Source: Tetradesmus obliquus
Taxonomy: Eukaryota; Chlorophyta; Chlorophyceae; Sphaeropleales; Scenedesmaceae
Assembly (NCBI GenBank): GCA_030272155.1
Contig: CP126191.1
Coordinates: 3,122,501 to 3,186,500, forward strand
Direction of reading: 5' to 3'
DNA: 64,000 nucleotides
The notes below the pieces were generated by a model, which had not been told where the DNA came from, did not search any database, and saw only the letters and a list, made by a program, of their open reading frames with translations. The position numbers and the translations under genes were made by a program. Below, piece after piece: positions 46,901 through 60,522 of the stretch; position 1 is the first letter of the stretch; each line of letters starts with the position of its first letter.

Positions 46901-49585
46901 CATGCGTGCTGGCAAGCCAGCATGCAAGCAGGCGGGAGTCACCAGTGGCGGAAAGGTGGGTGCTGTGCTGCTGAAACTGTGCCAAGCGACAGAGCAACAA
47001 GCGTTTGAGTCAGCAATGTACAAATCAGTGCTGTGAAAAGCGACACAAGTGCAGGGCTGGCCTGCCGACCAGGGGCAGTGGCTGAACAATATCACGCAGT
47101 AAACCTGACACGTGTTAGGCGCTAATCGCAAGCCCAGTAGTGCTGCTGCACAGCTGTCACCGGTGGCACTCGTCTGTCAGCCACTCAAGCACGCACATGT
47201 TGAAGTATTGAGCCGCGCATTGCTGCAGCACGGCCAGCGCCTGATCAAGCTCCATGCACGCGACAAACCAAGGCAACAACGCGCACGCAAGCTAGCCGGG
47301 CAAAGTGGTGGAACGCAAGCTGTGACAGTGCTGGTAGTCAAAGTTGGAAAGAATGCCACCGCTGAGAACGCAGCATGATTAGCTGCACGTGATCTGAGAA
47401 CAGGGCAGCGTTCACCACAGTCTTCAATGCACTGGCGCCACCTAATACAATGCAACCTTCGCGCCGGTACAAGTGCCTCTTCTGGAGCGCTTTGACCATG
47501 CACGCATTGCCATGCAGTGCTAGGATGCGCTGGTTTGGGCGCCCGTACAATTCAAAGGACCAACGAGAAAAGATGGTTTGCTATGTGTAAGCTGCCACAC
47601 AAACATATATACCATGCATGGAGGTGGTCTGCGGCCCTCCCTTTTTCTCTCCCACCCCACAGCAGCATCTGAACACAACACACAACACCACCAACAGCAG
47701 CACCAGGCAAAGTATAACCGTGTCAGTGAAGCCACCAGCAGCATCCGGCAAAATACAGACCCGTTAGCGAAGCCACAGCGCAAACAGGCCTGCAGGGGTT
47801 CTGCAGCCGGACATCGTCTGACATAACAGCATATCTTTCAGATTCCACAGCAATGCTGCCCTCAGAAGAGAACCCATCACACGCCACAGCAGGCATGCAC
47901 AGCAGCTGCCTGCATATTTAAAATCTAAGCTGATCATCAAGGGTGTATTAAGCTCTAAACAGCTGTTGAGATGTATGCGTATGCAATCTGGCAGCATAAG
48001 AACAGCCGGCAACATATCATGCATCGATGCGCGGCAGCCAGTCAAGCACAGCGTGTGACAGCCAGTCATGCAAATCGCGGCAGCCGGTGCACAGCCATGG
48101 GCGGTGTGGCAGTCATCATGCATCTGTATGCCACATGTCCTGAGGCTCGTGCAGGGCGCTGCAGTCTGGCAGTCACCTGAGCGTAGCCAGCAAAGCAGAA
48201 AAGCAAGCATGAAGAATATCAAGCGTGCTCATCTCGCCACAGTGTTATGAGCCCTTCCAGTGGGCATCACTCTAATGAGCCATCTGAGCACGGGATCCAA
48301 GCAGCAAGCACTGCAGTCCATGGCAGCCATGCCTGCACAGCAATCCAGCTGCTTTGCAGGCGCAGCGTAACAAGGCGCCTTCAACGGCGTTTATGACGGG
48401 CAAGTAGCGTGGGCGCTGCATTTCGTTCCACAGCATACATACTGCACACATAACAAGTAGTCATCGCGCAACGCCTGGGCTCTGCCATGCACTGTTTGCG
48501 TGCATGCTGCAGGCTGCCCAGATCCGTGAGCTGCACCTTTTCAAACACCCCACAGGCAAGCTTTAAACAGCTCATGGGCAAGTTGTAAACAGCTCCTTTC
48601 AGGGCCCTTCGCATTTGCACGCAGCACAAGAATACACAAAACATGTGTCAGACTCATCACACACACGTAACCGGCCAAAGTTAGCCTGTTATCACGTGCG
48701 CTGAAGCCACAGTGCTGATGATTCTATCGCTTCAAACCGGCCTCAAAAAGAACTGATACACACACACCCCGACTGTACCCCAACATGCATCTACTACTGC
48801 ACCCCCACACGCATCCCCAGTGTAACCCCCACATGCACCACCAGTGTAATACCAAGGCAGCCAGGGCGCTGCAGCTTGAGCGTTGTTACCGACCAAACAC
48901 TGCTGAGAGCTTGTCAGCACGAGCAGCAGTGAGGACTCCACACCTCAAAGATAGCATGGAGAGGTACACATAAAAGGCAGGAGTACACCCATTCCTGCAC
49001 AGGGTGCTGTTGTTGTTCATCTCAAGTTGGTGTATGTTTATCGTATATCCCAGCAAAGCTGTAACAAAGCTGTGACAAGCGAGGCATTGTGTAATGTTCA
49101 CTCACAGTGAGCATAAAGCAGCGCAGCAGGCGATGCACATGGCAATGCCGCTTTCTTGCCTCTCAGACCATCAGAAGAGACCAGCGGCAAAGACCGTTAG
49201 CGCAGCAACATCCAAAACCACAGCGCTGCATAGCCATGCATGCCTGCACTGCTGCAGAGCCACGTCCAGCACTTGATGCAGAGCACGCAGTGTGACCCAA
49301 CCAAGTGCTGCCCACCACAACAGTCGAGCTACAGCGCTGTCTTACCTAGGCAGGCAACAAACAGCATAACAGCAGACGCTACATGCACACGAATAGCACA
49401 CTTTCCATCGTTTTTGTTTCAAGTTGTCACACAGCAAATAACGAAGCAGTGCTGCAGCCTCACATCAGCTGCAGCAGCCCCTCACTGACTATGCTCTGCA
49501 GCCCAGCCAGCTGCTGCTGCTGTTGCAGCCGCTGCTGCTGCTCAGACACCTGCTGCTGTTGCATCTGCATTTGCATTTGCTGCTG
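43926..49585. other. Gene-free region
   Basis: 5.7 kb with only short, unconvincing reading frames on both strands. It holds one dispersed repeat copy (44770-44842), an ATT run near 44946 and scattered CAG/CTG. Part may be the 3' untranslated region of the Gln-rich gene. No tRNA or other RNA gene was recognised. Confidence 0.5.
44770..44842 (+). repeat. Dispersed repeat, copy 3
   Basis: GCTATGTGAGTACGC then GCTGCATTGTGCTTGTGATG and CTTTATACTGT: same start and order as 22808-22875, more diverged in its second half. Confidence 0.65.
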
Positions 49586-51661
49586 CTACTGCAAGTAGCC
49601 GCCAGCTTCAAAGACATCTGTGATCTGGCTGGAGCTACCTGCACCATCCCAGCCTGCAGTCCCCACAAGTGTGCCTGACATGTCACGCAGCGCTGTAGCT
49701 GCATTTGACCTTAGCTCTGGCATCAGCAGCTGCTGGCTGTTGCTGATGGTGTTGTTGCCAAAGCTGCTGCTGCTCCTGTTGCTGCTGTTGCCAGCAGCGG
49801 AGTTAAAGGCCAGGCTCGTCACCTGCAGCGCAGCACGTGCTGCAAGGGCCTGCTTCATTGCTTCCTCATGTGTCTGAGCAGCAGCATTGCATGCTGCGGC
49901 AGCTGCCGAGTTGCCGGCTGCTGCTGCTGATGCCGCTGTCAGCTGCTCCCTCAGCTGCACAGCACGCACAAGACAAGCAGTGTCAAAAGGCGGGCGATAG
50001 ACATGCGCCGCAAGACTACCATAGTATTCTTGTTGCCTGCATGCGTCAGTGCAGACGTGCAGAGAATGCAGCGCTGCTGTTACGCTATGCTGTGACTGCA
50101 TTGTCCTCATGTGCAGTAGCACCCCACACTTGATTGCTCACCGTAAGCAGCCTCATAATCTCTTCATCGAGTACTCCACACAGAGGGGTGCCAGAAACAG
50201 GAGGTGACGTGCCGAACAGCGCCCCACTGTTACTAGCACTGTTGCACACACCCTGCAGCAGCACCGGCACGCGACTGCTGCTGCCAGCAGCAGCAGCAAC
50301 AGGTGACATATCTGCCGTCAGCGACATTCCGGCCAGCTGACTCTGCAGATCCAGCAGTGATGACTCAGCTCCAGGCAGCGGAGAGCTGCCCTGCCCTTGC
50401 TGATACTGCTGATACTGCTGCTGCTGCCCTGTGTGTGCGCTGCTTGCACCATGCCAAGGACGCTGTGCTGCATTGCTGCTGCTCCTGCCACCGCTGAGTG
50501 CATGTGGCTCAGCCAATGCCCCTCCGCCGGGAGCCGTGCTGCCCCCACGGGGCGCGATTGCATAATCTTGATGCCATGCACCCGAGTAGGTCAGATCGCC
50601 GCTAAGGCTGCTGCTGAAGTCCTGCAGCAGCTGCTGCTGCTGCTGCTGCAATGGCAGCAGCTGCTGCTGCTGCTGCAATGGCAGCAGCTGCTGCTGCTGC
50701 TGCAATGGCAGCAGCTGCTGCTGCTGCTGCAATGGCAGCAGCTGCTGCATCAGCTGTGGCTGATTTGCTGCAGCCAGGAACGGGGAGCTGCTGCTGTTGA
50801 TGGCCCCCATGGCGCTGCCGCTGCTGCCGTCAAACGCGTTGATGCTGCTGCCACTGACCATGGCTGGCGCAGCCAGCAAGCCACCTGGCAACAGCTGCTG
50901 CTGCTGCTGCTGCTGGGCTAGCCCGCATCTGGCCGGCATGTTTGGTATGCTGCTGCTGCGCTCGCATGGCAGCAGCTCCTCTAGCTCCAGTGATGGTGTG
51001 TTCGAGAGAAACTTCATGCTCGGGGCCTGCCTGGCAGCCAGCATGTTAGCCATTCTGTGGTCCTGCTGAGGGCTGCTGCCATACAAGCCCGAGCCCACCT
51101 GCTGCTGCAGGAGCTGCAAGCTGTTGCCTCCATGCTGCAGGCTGAGTTCAGCGAACATAGGCTTGCACGCAGCAGGCACAGGGCTAGCGTAACCGCTGCT
51201 ACCCCCAGCACTGCCTGCCTGCCCTACTGCATTGCACTGGCTGCTGAAGGGCCATGCATCCAGGCCAGGAGGCATACCCTCCATCTGCATGCATGTGCCG
51301 GACGCCGACAGCCGCGTGCTGCACTCCTGCTGCTGCTGCTGCTGCCACTGCAGCAGGCTGTTGCTGGGGTCTGACTTGTGCAGCTCACTCTGCAATGCGG
51401 CAGCTGCAGCAGCGAGTGCTGAGGTGTGCTCAGCAAGGGCATTCGGGGAGCTCCTGGCACGCATCCACGGGATGATGTTGGCGGTGGGCGCAGGAGGGCT
51501 GCAGGCGGCAAGCTCAGGCAGCGCATCAAGCGATGCATCCCAGTGGCGAGCACGCTGCGCTGTTGTCACGGCAGCAGCATTGCAGCTGCTGCCACCGCCA
51601 GGGGAGCTGCGCAGCTGCTGCGGCGTCGGCACCCCACCGCTGCCATGGGAGCCAAACACAA

Positions 51662-51693
<32 letters not shown>

Positions 51694-52172
51694 AGCTGCT
51701 GCCGAGTTGCTGCAGAGGCTGTAGGAGCTGGCGGTGGTGGCGGCGCAGGTGGCAGGGGCCTGAGTGTGCTGCCAGCGCCACCACCACTGCTGCTGCTACT
51801 GCGGTGGACGACACCACCCACTAAGACATCGCCTATGCTACCTGTTGCGTTGCTGCTGTTCTGAGCCTGCCAGGAGCCAACGCGTGATGAACTATACGCC
51901 TGCGCAGGATAACTGCTGCTGGGTGCTACATGCCTGCTGCTGTGCTGCTGTGGGTGATCCGCGCTTGGTGCTGCTACTGCTGCTGGCGGTGGCGGTGGAG
52001 GTGGGGGTGGGGGTGGAGGTGGTGGCCTAGGGTATGTAACACTAGAAGTACGGGGCAAGAACACACCAGTACCCTTAGGCGCTGCCTTCGGTTCTGGGTC
52101 AGCCTGTTCTCCGATTTTGTGGCTGGGAGAGGCTTCTGTTGTCGAGCTCGTGCTGGGGTTGATCTCCGCCAT
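49586..52172 (-). CDS. Gln- and Pro-rich protein of unknown function (799 aa)
   Basis: Exons 52172-50142 and 49954-49586, 2,400 bases, GT-AG. Start MAEINPST; an ATG four codons further upstream (52184) is an alternative. No known domain was recognised. Visible features are a run of about 14 Pro near residue 50, several Gln runs, four tandem LLPLQQQQQ units (50631-50750), a less biased segment (RHWDASLDALPELAACSP ... NIIPWMRARSSPNALAEH) that may be a conserved core, and an Ala-rich coiled-coil-like stretch at the start of exon 2 (LREQLTAASAAAAG, EEAMKQALAARAALQ). Such composition is common in algal transcription or RNA-regulatory proteins, but that is not evidence of function. Confidence 0.65.
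50631..50750 (-). repeat. Four tandem LLPLQQQQQ-coding units
   Basis: A unit of about 27-30 bases (CTGCTGCTGCTGCAATGGCAG on plus) repeated four times within the Gln-rich gene. Confidence 0.93.
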
Positions 52173-53270
52173 TGCAACACACATGAGTTATTTTAAACTA
52201 GTTGGTCTGCTGTGACAGGCTATGGGGCTATTCTTCGGCTCTATTTAACGTGTGTGTAGCTCGTGTCGCGTTGCAGCTATCACAGAAGGTACAGCATAGG
52301 CTATCAGTTCCAATCCAGCAGCTTTAGAAGCAACACATGAGTGCCCTCAGGACATAATAGTTAGTCTCTGCACGTCCGTGGCAGGAACTCGTCCACACCT
52401 CGACCGGGCACAATCTACCAAGAATCAAGATATTGTGCTTGCCCGATCCGCTGAAGCGTCTGCTGCCATATACTTCTTGCAATAACTCGACCTTACGGTG
52501 ATGATCATGCATGATGATGATGATGTTCATGAACACTGCCCAGGTGGTACATGTGCTGAACGTTGGGATGTCAGCTATAGCTGAGGGTAGCTACCCAAGA
52601 CAGCTGACATCCTTCGAATACAGCCGCTGGTTGTACATTTACCCGGGTTGCATGTCATAAACCATTAATGCTCAGCGTGATTACTCAATGTTACGGCGTC
52701 GCGACGGTGGTAATGACTGTGGCGCCGCTGCGAGGTCGACATCAACCCCTGCCTGTGGTCCATGGCCCTTGAGCCAGCCTTCAGCCGCTGCAGTGCGACG
52801 AAATGAGTTACATGATAAGTGGTTGAATGTGTCTCTGTACGAACCAGACGTGTGCAGCTCATGGAAAAGCGCACGCAACCCCAACAGTGTGAAAGCCCCT
52901 GTCACGTGGTGTGTACAGCCCCCCTCCACCCTCAACTGTAACAAGTCTTCTTCTTCTTCTTCCACCCTCCCCTCAGGAGGCTCTGATGATCAGCAGTCCA
53001 TCACCCAGTGGACGCGCGCGCTGAGGAACGGGCACGACGCATGCTGATGTGAACCGCAGCAACTGCGCAGTTGCAGCTGATGCAGCAGATGCATGGCTAG
53101 ATGTGCACACCTCCAGACCACAAGCAGGGCGGGCGAGCTGCTGCTGCACTGTACCACCACTGTACCACCATTACAATACACCGTTGCGCCAACACATCCC
53201 TGTGATCTTTGCAGTACAAGCATCACGCCTTGCTGCCCCAGGTGCCCAAACTCCTTCACAACGAAACCCC
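52173..53270. other. Gene-free region
   Basis: 1.1 kb between the start of the Gln-rich gene and the stop of the HAT-repeat gene. Contains a short GAT/ATG repeat near 52510 and a CTT run near 52946. No gene recognised. Confidence 0.5.
53171..53175 (-). terminator. Candidate polyadenylation signal of the HAT-repeat gene
   Basis: TGTAA on the minus strand about 100 bases past the stop codon. Confidence 0.4.
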
Positions 53271-56200
53271 TCACACGCTCTGCGGGCCCTTGATCCGCTG
53301 CTGCGCTGCCTTTGCCACCTCGAGTGCATCACGCGTCAGCTGCTGTGCGCGCTGCTCCTGGCCCGCTGCTGCCTCTCGCTCCGCCCATGCCTGGTACAGC
53401 GGAGGGTGCTGGTAGCTGGCAGGCACGCTTGCACCCGCCTGGAACAGCTGACGGGCCCTGTGCAGATTGCCTGCCTCGTCCCATTCTAGCATAGCCCACT
53501 CCATCCAGAGCGGCGCGTTCCTGCAAGCGCGACAGCGGCAAGAAGCAACGCCAGGGCACAGTCAGACCACACGCACTGCATGCGTAGCATGCAATGGCGG
53601 CAAAGACGGCATGTGCGGCCGAAAAAATCGACTGCTTGTCTTGGGTCAAAGAAGACCGAGCTCAATTACGCGCTGCGTCCTCACAACAGCAGCAGGGCAT
53701 GCGCAAGGGAGGCAGTGCATGCAGAAGATTAGCAGACAACTTGCCAAGCCCAAGGCCAGTGTTGTTCCTAGCATCCTTTGGAGCACCAGCAGGACTCGTC
53801 GCATAGCTTGATCTGTGACTAAAGACTGCCACAAATGGTCGAGGGCTGGCGGCTGGCATCACACTGCCGATTCTCTGCTCAATCACACTGGCGCTGAACC
53901 CCCAGGCTCCACACCCCTGAGCTACGGGCTTCAAGAGCCTGAGCGCAACAAGCAGGACCGCCTCGCACAGACATCTCGCCGCACCCCACAGCATCCGCCA
54001 AAGACCCATCCAACCCATTTGCATGTATACAATCTGTTACAACCTCTCCACACACACTTTCTACACCTGCGGCCACCGCACGCACCTGGGGCAGTAAGCA
54101 GTAGCCTGCTCATACAGCCTCCGAGCAGCGCGCACATCCCGCAGGTCGTGCCAGGTCATGGAGGCCCATGCATACCAGATGTGAGGGTTGCCAGGCGCGC
54201 AGGCCGTGCCGCGCTGGAAGCAGCGCGCAGCAGCCGCGTAGTTGCCCCTGCGCCGCTCCAGCACAGCCCACTGCAGCATGCGGCAGCAGCACAGCAACAC
54301 GACGCGCAGCAGGGAGTATGAGTGGGCAGCCCAGTGGTGCACATATTGCATCGAATTCATTACCAATTCACACTGAACTGTCATCTGAGAAACACGAGTT
54401 TCATTCGTCAGCCCAGTGTCACACGCTGCCGGCCTGCCTCCACTCCAACACGAGGTCTTCAAAGCCCTACTCCCAGACAGCACAGCACACCATGATGCAG
54501 CGCTGCCACCCACCGCAAGCCAGCTGCGGTAGTCCCTGGGCGCCCGCGCCACCGCCCTGCCCAGTAGCTGCGCAGCAGCGCTCGCATTGCCCAGCCGCCG
54601 CTCAAGCAGCGCCGCACTGCGCAGGAAGCGCGCAGTGGGCCGGCGGCTAGCCAGGCCTGCTGCCAGCACCTCACGTGCTGCCCCAGGGTCGCCTTGAAAG
54701 GCAAGCAGCTCGGCCAGGGCACCGTAATTCAGCAGCGCTGGCTCGGAGCCTGCAGTAGCAGCCGGGAGCGGCGGCGGCAGCGGCAGCAAGGCAGGATTAT
54801 GCGCTGCAGCCGAGTTGGGTGGTCCAGCAAGGAGCAGTTAGGGTGTGCATGTATGTTGTTAAGGTGGCGCGCAGCGCACCTGCTGCATGCGCCTCATGCA
54901 GTTCAAACTGCACAGTGTGCAAGAGCTGCACACCTTAGACATTACAAGCCACGCTGCTGCACGTCACGCCACACACTGCACTGGTGCATGCATACTGCCA
55001 GCACACGCGGAGCGAACCTGCCTTCCTGAAGCTATTTTGCAGTACACAACAGGCCCTTCATCAACAGCTTGCCAGCCAGCCCCACCTGGTGCCCTCATGC
55101 CCTTCTCATACCACTGCCGAGCCAGCACCAGCTGCCCCTCCTGCTGCGCCAGCAGGCCCCGGCTGTAGCACAGGAAGCCATTGCCAGGCTGTAGCGCCTC
55201 CAGCGCCTGCAGCTGCTGCTCAGCTGCAGCTGTATCGCGCCGCTGCATGTGCAGCTGCACCAGCGAGTGCAGGAGCCGGGGGTTGCGGGGGTCGAGGTGC
55301 AGAGCTGCATTGTAGAGCTTCAGCGCGCGAGGGAAGTTGCCGGCACGCGCCTCCATTGCTGCTGCACTCGCGAGGGCAGGTACGTGCTGCTGCAGCCCTT
55401 GCGGTGGGATGGGGTATGTCGGCAGGCGCACCTGCTGCTGCTGTTGCTGCTGTTGCTGTTGCTGCTGCTGTGTGGGGTCCGGCTGAGGTTGCGGTTGCTG
55501 CTGCTCCTGCTGCTCCTGCTGCTGCGACAACTCTTCGCCAATTGCTGCTGCCTGACTTCCAGCTGCTGCTGCTGCTGCTGCTGTTGCTTGTTGTGGCAGC
55601 CTGTTGGTTGGACCCATGCTGTTCAGCATAGCTACCAACTGGTCAAGCTGCTCCTGCAGCTCTGCTGACAGGGGTGTATCGCTAGCACCATCAGAGTTCA
55701 GCTGCCCGCTGCTGCTGCTGCCGTTGGTGCTGCCAGCCTGAAACGCTGCAGCAGCAGGCATTGAATTGCCAGGCACCTGCGCAGCAGCTGCCTCACCTGC
55801 CGCTTGGTCACTACTGCTGCCTACTGGATCACCCAATTTCTCCTCAGCTGAGGTTGCCTGGCTGGCCTGTTTGGGCTGCCTCCTCATCCGTCTCACGCGC
55901 GGTGGTGGCTGCTGCTCTAATGCCTGAGCAGCTGCATCTACCTGCTGCTGCACCTCTCCCTGCAACTGATCAGTGCTCTCATCAGCCTGCTGCTGCTGCT
56001 GCTGCTGCTGCTGCAGTGCTGTGTCCATGAAGCCCAGCACTGCCCTTGCTGCAGGAATGCGCTGCGCCTGCTGCTCCAGCGTCACCCACTGGTTCAGCAG
56101 CTCACGCCGAGGGCCCAGCTGCACCAGTGCTGCGCGGTACACCTGGCGCGCTGCAGCAGAGTCGCCCAGCGCCCAGCGAGCCTTGCCGAGTGCCTGCAAG

Positions 56201-57744
56201 CAGCACGAAACAGGGTGACAAAGGGAGGCAGAACACAGGCTACAGAGTGTTGGGGCTGGTAAAGTGGGCAGGTACACACAGGAGGAGGGTGTGCAGCAAC
56301 AAGTGAGTCAGACCCCTGCATGCGAAGCGTCGAGCTGCACACAGATGCTTGAGCCTGTATGCGCAGCTGCAAGCAAAGGCGCCTTCAATACATCTGCTAG
56401 CCCTAAGTTGTAGCTCCTGACACATCACCATGGCAGCAGCTGCGTGCCTGCTAAACCGCACAGCAGCTGCTCCGCCAACCTCACACCAAACTGCCACTGC
56501 ACTATTGCAGAGCAAGCGACATTGACCTAATCTTAGCATGTGCCGCCTGCTTTGCTGGCATCGTGGCCACTGCGCAGCTCACCATCCAGCTGGGCAGGTG
56601 CTGCGGGTCTGCTGCCAGCGCCTGCTCCAGCAGCTTGATGGCCAACAGCCACTGCCCTTCACACGCCTCCAGCTCAGCCCAGGCCTGCAGGACACCAGGC
56701 AGCACAGAGTTCGGCAGAAACGCAGAGGAGCAACAGCAACCTGAGCAACACGGCATGCACATCAACACTTGCAGGAGTGCTGCTGGGCTGCAGCTGATGC
56801 ATGGCATATATGTATGGTTGCCTGCGAGCGTGCACACGTACACCGTTTGCAGCTGGAATGCTCTGGCAGAGGGATGTTTGCCGCTAGTGTGCCTGCTGCT
56901 GCTGATGATGAAGCGCAGCTGCTGAATACCCACGAACGAATCCATCAGCAGCAACTGCTCCAGCTGCGTGAGCTAGGTCTCTCACGTGTAAGTTTGGCAC
57001 GTGGCCAGGGCAGCGCTGGTGAGCCTGCTGGTGCAGCGGGCGAGCCTCCCACGGCCTGTTACGCTCCGCCTCAAGCCTCGCCCAGGCAACATATGCAGGC
57101 GCATGCTGGGGGTCTGCCGCAACTGCCTGCCTAAAGAGCTTCACAGCAGCTGCAGCGTTGTCAGCAGCTGCTTCGAGCAGACCCCAAGCAGTCAGCACCA
57201 CTGCGTTGGTGGGCTGTGCTGCTGCAGCGCGCTCGTAGCACTGCTTGGCAGCTGCTGTGTTGCCAGCGGCTACGTGTGCGGCTGCGGCTGCTGTGAGCAG
57301 GTGCACATTGTGCGGCTTTTCCTGCAAGGCTGGGCTCAGCAGCTCAAACGCCAGGTCAGCATCTCCAAGTTTCGCTGCTGCGCTGGCAGCTGCTGTGACG
57401 AGGTGCATGTCGTGTGGAAAGCGCTGCACACCCCCCAGCAGCAGCTGCAGAGCCAGTTGTGGGTTGCCAGACAGACGCGCTGCCTTCGCTCTGCGCTTGA
57501 TGGCCATTCCCTCCGGGTCCACCCAGGTTTTGCGAGCTTTTGTGCCATTGCTGGCAGCCAACTGCTCTGCCTGCTGTCCTGTGGGCACTACAGAGGCTGT
57601 GCATGCAGCAGCAGGTGCATACCTTATCCTGCTGCCTTTGCTGCTGAGCCTGGTGACAGCACATCTGCTGCTGTGCTGTGGGGGTTGCTGCTGCTGAGCA
57701 TGCAGACAACGCTGGCGACCCAGCCCCGCCTTAACCAGACTCAT
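53271..57744 (-). CDS. HAT/TPR-repeat protein, probably organellar RNA-binding (879 aa)
   Basis: Six exons in transcript order: 57744-56986, 56684-56583, 56193-55086, 54749-54514, 54270-54086, 53520-53271; sum 2,640 bases. The N-terminus (MSLVKAGLGRQRCLHA, then many Ser, Arg, Ala and few acids) looks like a plastid or mitochondrial transit peptide. About ten or more half-TPR units follow, with the pattern W-x-x-WA-x-LE ... A-x-x-L-x-x-A ... P (for example AWAELEACEG, WAVLERRRGNYAAAARCFQRG, IWYAWASM, LWMEWAMLEW). This arrangement is that of MBB1/HCF107-type HAT proteins, which bind and protect chloroplast mRNAs; the match is by architecture, not by proven orthology. An insert of about 190 residues with Gln runs (about 55380-56030) splits the repeats. 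Upstream, a 415-base region is shared with the PsbP-domain gene. Confidence 0.78.
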
Positions 57745-58159
57745 TGGCAGTTTTCAAAGCTTCAGCATCATGCATGCAATTCAAGTGAGTTGACAACCAC
57801 TGCGTCAAGATCGCCGGAGGTCACTGGGCACCTGCAACGTCGAGCAGAAGTAGTGGCCAAGACACAATACGTTTATGACATCGTAAAAGACGGTGTATTT
57901 AACTGTGTGCTTGCCCTCCATGCTGCTTCACGTCTTCACCCGATCTCCTCCCGCTGACACAATGACAACCTACAGACCTGGGGAGGCACCAGGGAGGGGT
58001 CTATACCGGCCTCAACTTGCGGGTGCAGTATACGAGAAGTCAACAGCTCATGCTAAAACATGATTACTGAAGTTTCGTACGTGCTCTATCCGCTTGCAGC
58101 ACTTGTACCCACTGCCACTGCCTGTACATCACACACACCAGCTTGCAGTGCAGGCCATC
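57745..58159. promoter_or_regulatory. Shared 5' region of HAT-repeat and PsbP-domain genes
   Basis: 415 bases between divergent start codons of two genes likely to serve the chloroplast. No specific element recognised. Confidence 0.5.
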
Positions 58160-60522
58160 ATGAGGACCAGCAACATGTCATTAATGCAACGGCAATCTCA
58201 AAGCACGCAATGTGCCTTTAAACAAACAGGGCGGGCCTGCCAAGCCGTCAGCACAGCCAGGTCACGCAGACTACGCCACACAGTTCAGGCCACAGACCCG
58301 CAGCAGCAGCAGCAGCAAACAGAGGATGCCCCTGGCCAACCGGGTAAGCATATTTTGAACTGCTGTGACTGACTCTGCAGTATGATGTGTACGTGATGCC
58401 CTGTAGACATCCTCAAATGGATGATTTCCATCGACATCTATGATACTTCTGTGTGGTGTGGTAGATGGTAGCATCTGCACTCATGCTGTGTTCGCTGGCA
58501 CATATGCATCTTTGCATCAGCGGGGCTGCAACTACCGAATTGTCAGCTCAGCCGCCGCAATTAACTGTCATACTAGCTGTCTTCAATGTCATCAAAAGGC
58601 AATAGGCTGGCACACTCACATCTATAGGCGCCCATGTATCCGCCTGACTGCCATTCATCTTGTGTTGATTCCTCTGCACAGCACCTGCGCGGCTCAACTT
58701 GGCAAACCCTGCAGAGACGATCGTGTGGGGAGGCAGGCTGCCCAGCACCCGGCGGCTGACACTCAGCGGCTTGGCAGCGCTGGGCATAAGTGAGCAGTTG
58801 CTTCGTACATACCAGGCAGCATGGCAGCGGTGACACCACGCGCAGGCAGACAGCCTGGCGGTTGCCGTTGTGTTGCGGCAATTGTGTCACAGCTGCAGCT
58901 CTAGCAGGTGCTGTGTGGCATCTGCTTCACCAGGCAGCTGGAGTGTGCCAGGGCTGTGATGTGCTAGCCGGTTTTAGGTGCACAAGGCGTTACCAATGTC
59001 ATGGCACACATGTGCTTGTAGATGCCTGTGTACAAACTTTACACATGGGGCTGGCCGTCGGCAATGTATTTGCAAGAACAAGCAGCACAGCACATAATGC
59101 ACAGCCCCCACACAGCAACTTAGCCGTCCCAAATTGACACAAATAGCCAATTAATCAACACTTCCAGCAGGCCATACTGCTTAGCACTGCTGGCTGCCTC
59201 TTGCTGTGCCTGTAGCACTGGGCGGCAACCTGGGCGGCGTGACCAGCTGGCTACTAGGCCTGGACAGGGGCCAGCTGGCTGCCACGCTGCACGCAGACGT
59301 GCTCATACCGGTGCTGGGCTACAAGCGCTGCCTGGATGCTGGCAACGGCTACGGTGAGGACGCTGCCAGCGTGGGCAGCAGCCGGTACAGTAAAAAGACC
59401 TGCAGGAAGCACACTTTGTGATAGCACAATTGAGCACAGCTCACTCACATGTCTAAATGGGGCCTGGTAAAGCAGCAAGGACGGCAGCCACGTGATGCCG
59501 CCATGGTGCTTGCCATGCTGAATGCCTTGACAGATGCTTGTCGTAAGCTTATAATTGTCTGGACAGTTTTAGTATGACCAGCGGTCGTCGGGACCTGTTG
59601 TAGAGTGCAACAGCTGATCTCCATTCGAGTGGTAGCCTTATCAATGCCGAGGCACGACAAGAAGCTTACTGCATAATACTCAATGCCTGTTAGACACCTG
59701 CAACAATGTGCGCTGCCTGCAGAGTTCCAGTACCCTGCGCAGTGGCTGGCCGATCAGACGCTGCTGTACCGTGCAGCGCAGCGCGCAGAGGCCGCCCGCA
59801 GCCTAGATCCTCAGCCGCTGCGGCAGAAGCGGAAGGACGTAGTCGAGCCCTCAGCTGCATTTGGCCCAGCAGGCAGCACCGGCGAGGAGAATATCAGCGT
59901 AGTAGTGGCGCCAATCTTCCAAGGGTTCAAGCTGGAGAGCTTGGGCGCTGCAGATGCAGCGGGGCGTTACTTTCTGGACAACATCGTCGCTCCGGCTGGC
60001 TCGGACAAGACGGCGACGCTGATCGCTGCACAGGAACGGTGAGCACGTGGGGCCGATTGATATGCGGCGCCAGCTGCCCTGTGCACAAGCTGGGTTCTGT
60101 TCTTGGCAGCCCCTGCACTGTAGAAGCCGACACACCCAGCACAATTGGCAACTCTGCTGTCATATCTTAGACACACCTGTCTTGATACTGTGTGCCCACC
60201 GCTTGCATCTTGCATCGCCTGCCACACTTTGTATTCACATTGTGTGCCTCACTTGTGTCCATATTATGCGCCTAATGCGAATTTGCTCTGCAGGCGGGAC
60301 ACAAGCGGTGTGCTGTACTACCAGCTGGAGTTCACAGTGGAGTCTGCGAAGTTCAGCAGGCACAACGTGGCAGTGCTGGCCTCACGCGATGACCTGCTGT
60401 ACACGCTGAATGCACAGTGTCCAGCCAGCAGGTGGCAGCAGGATGGCCAGCAGCTGCTGCATGCCGCAGCGTCATTCAGGTTGAGTGGGTCACCCAGCCC
60501 GCAGTACCCTGGGTCCCTGTAG
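58160..60522 (+). CDS. PsbP-domain protein of the thylakoid lumen (324 aa)
   Basis: Five exons: 58160-58343, 58682-58789, 59216-59353, 59723-60038, 60294-60522; sum 975 bases. The N-terminus is a basic transit peptide (ACQAVSTARSRRLRHTVQA) with a short Gln run, followed by a twin-arginine and hydrophobic stretch (STRRLTLSGLAALGI), as expected for Tat import into the lumen. The PsbP fold is seen in EFQYPAQWLAD, ENISVVVAPIFQGFKLESLG (NVSVVV-SP motif), GVLYYQLEFTVES, RHNVAVLASRDDLLYTLNAQ and the final SFRL strand. It is a PsbP-domain relative rather than the oxygen-evolving-complex PsbP itself, judging by the diverged N-terminus and the 100-residue insert before EFQYP. The next gene on the same strand is another PSII lumen factor. 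Confidence 0.88.
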
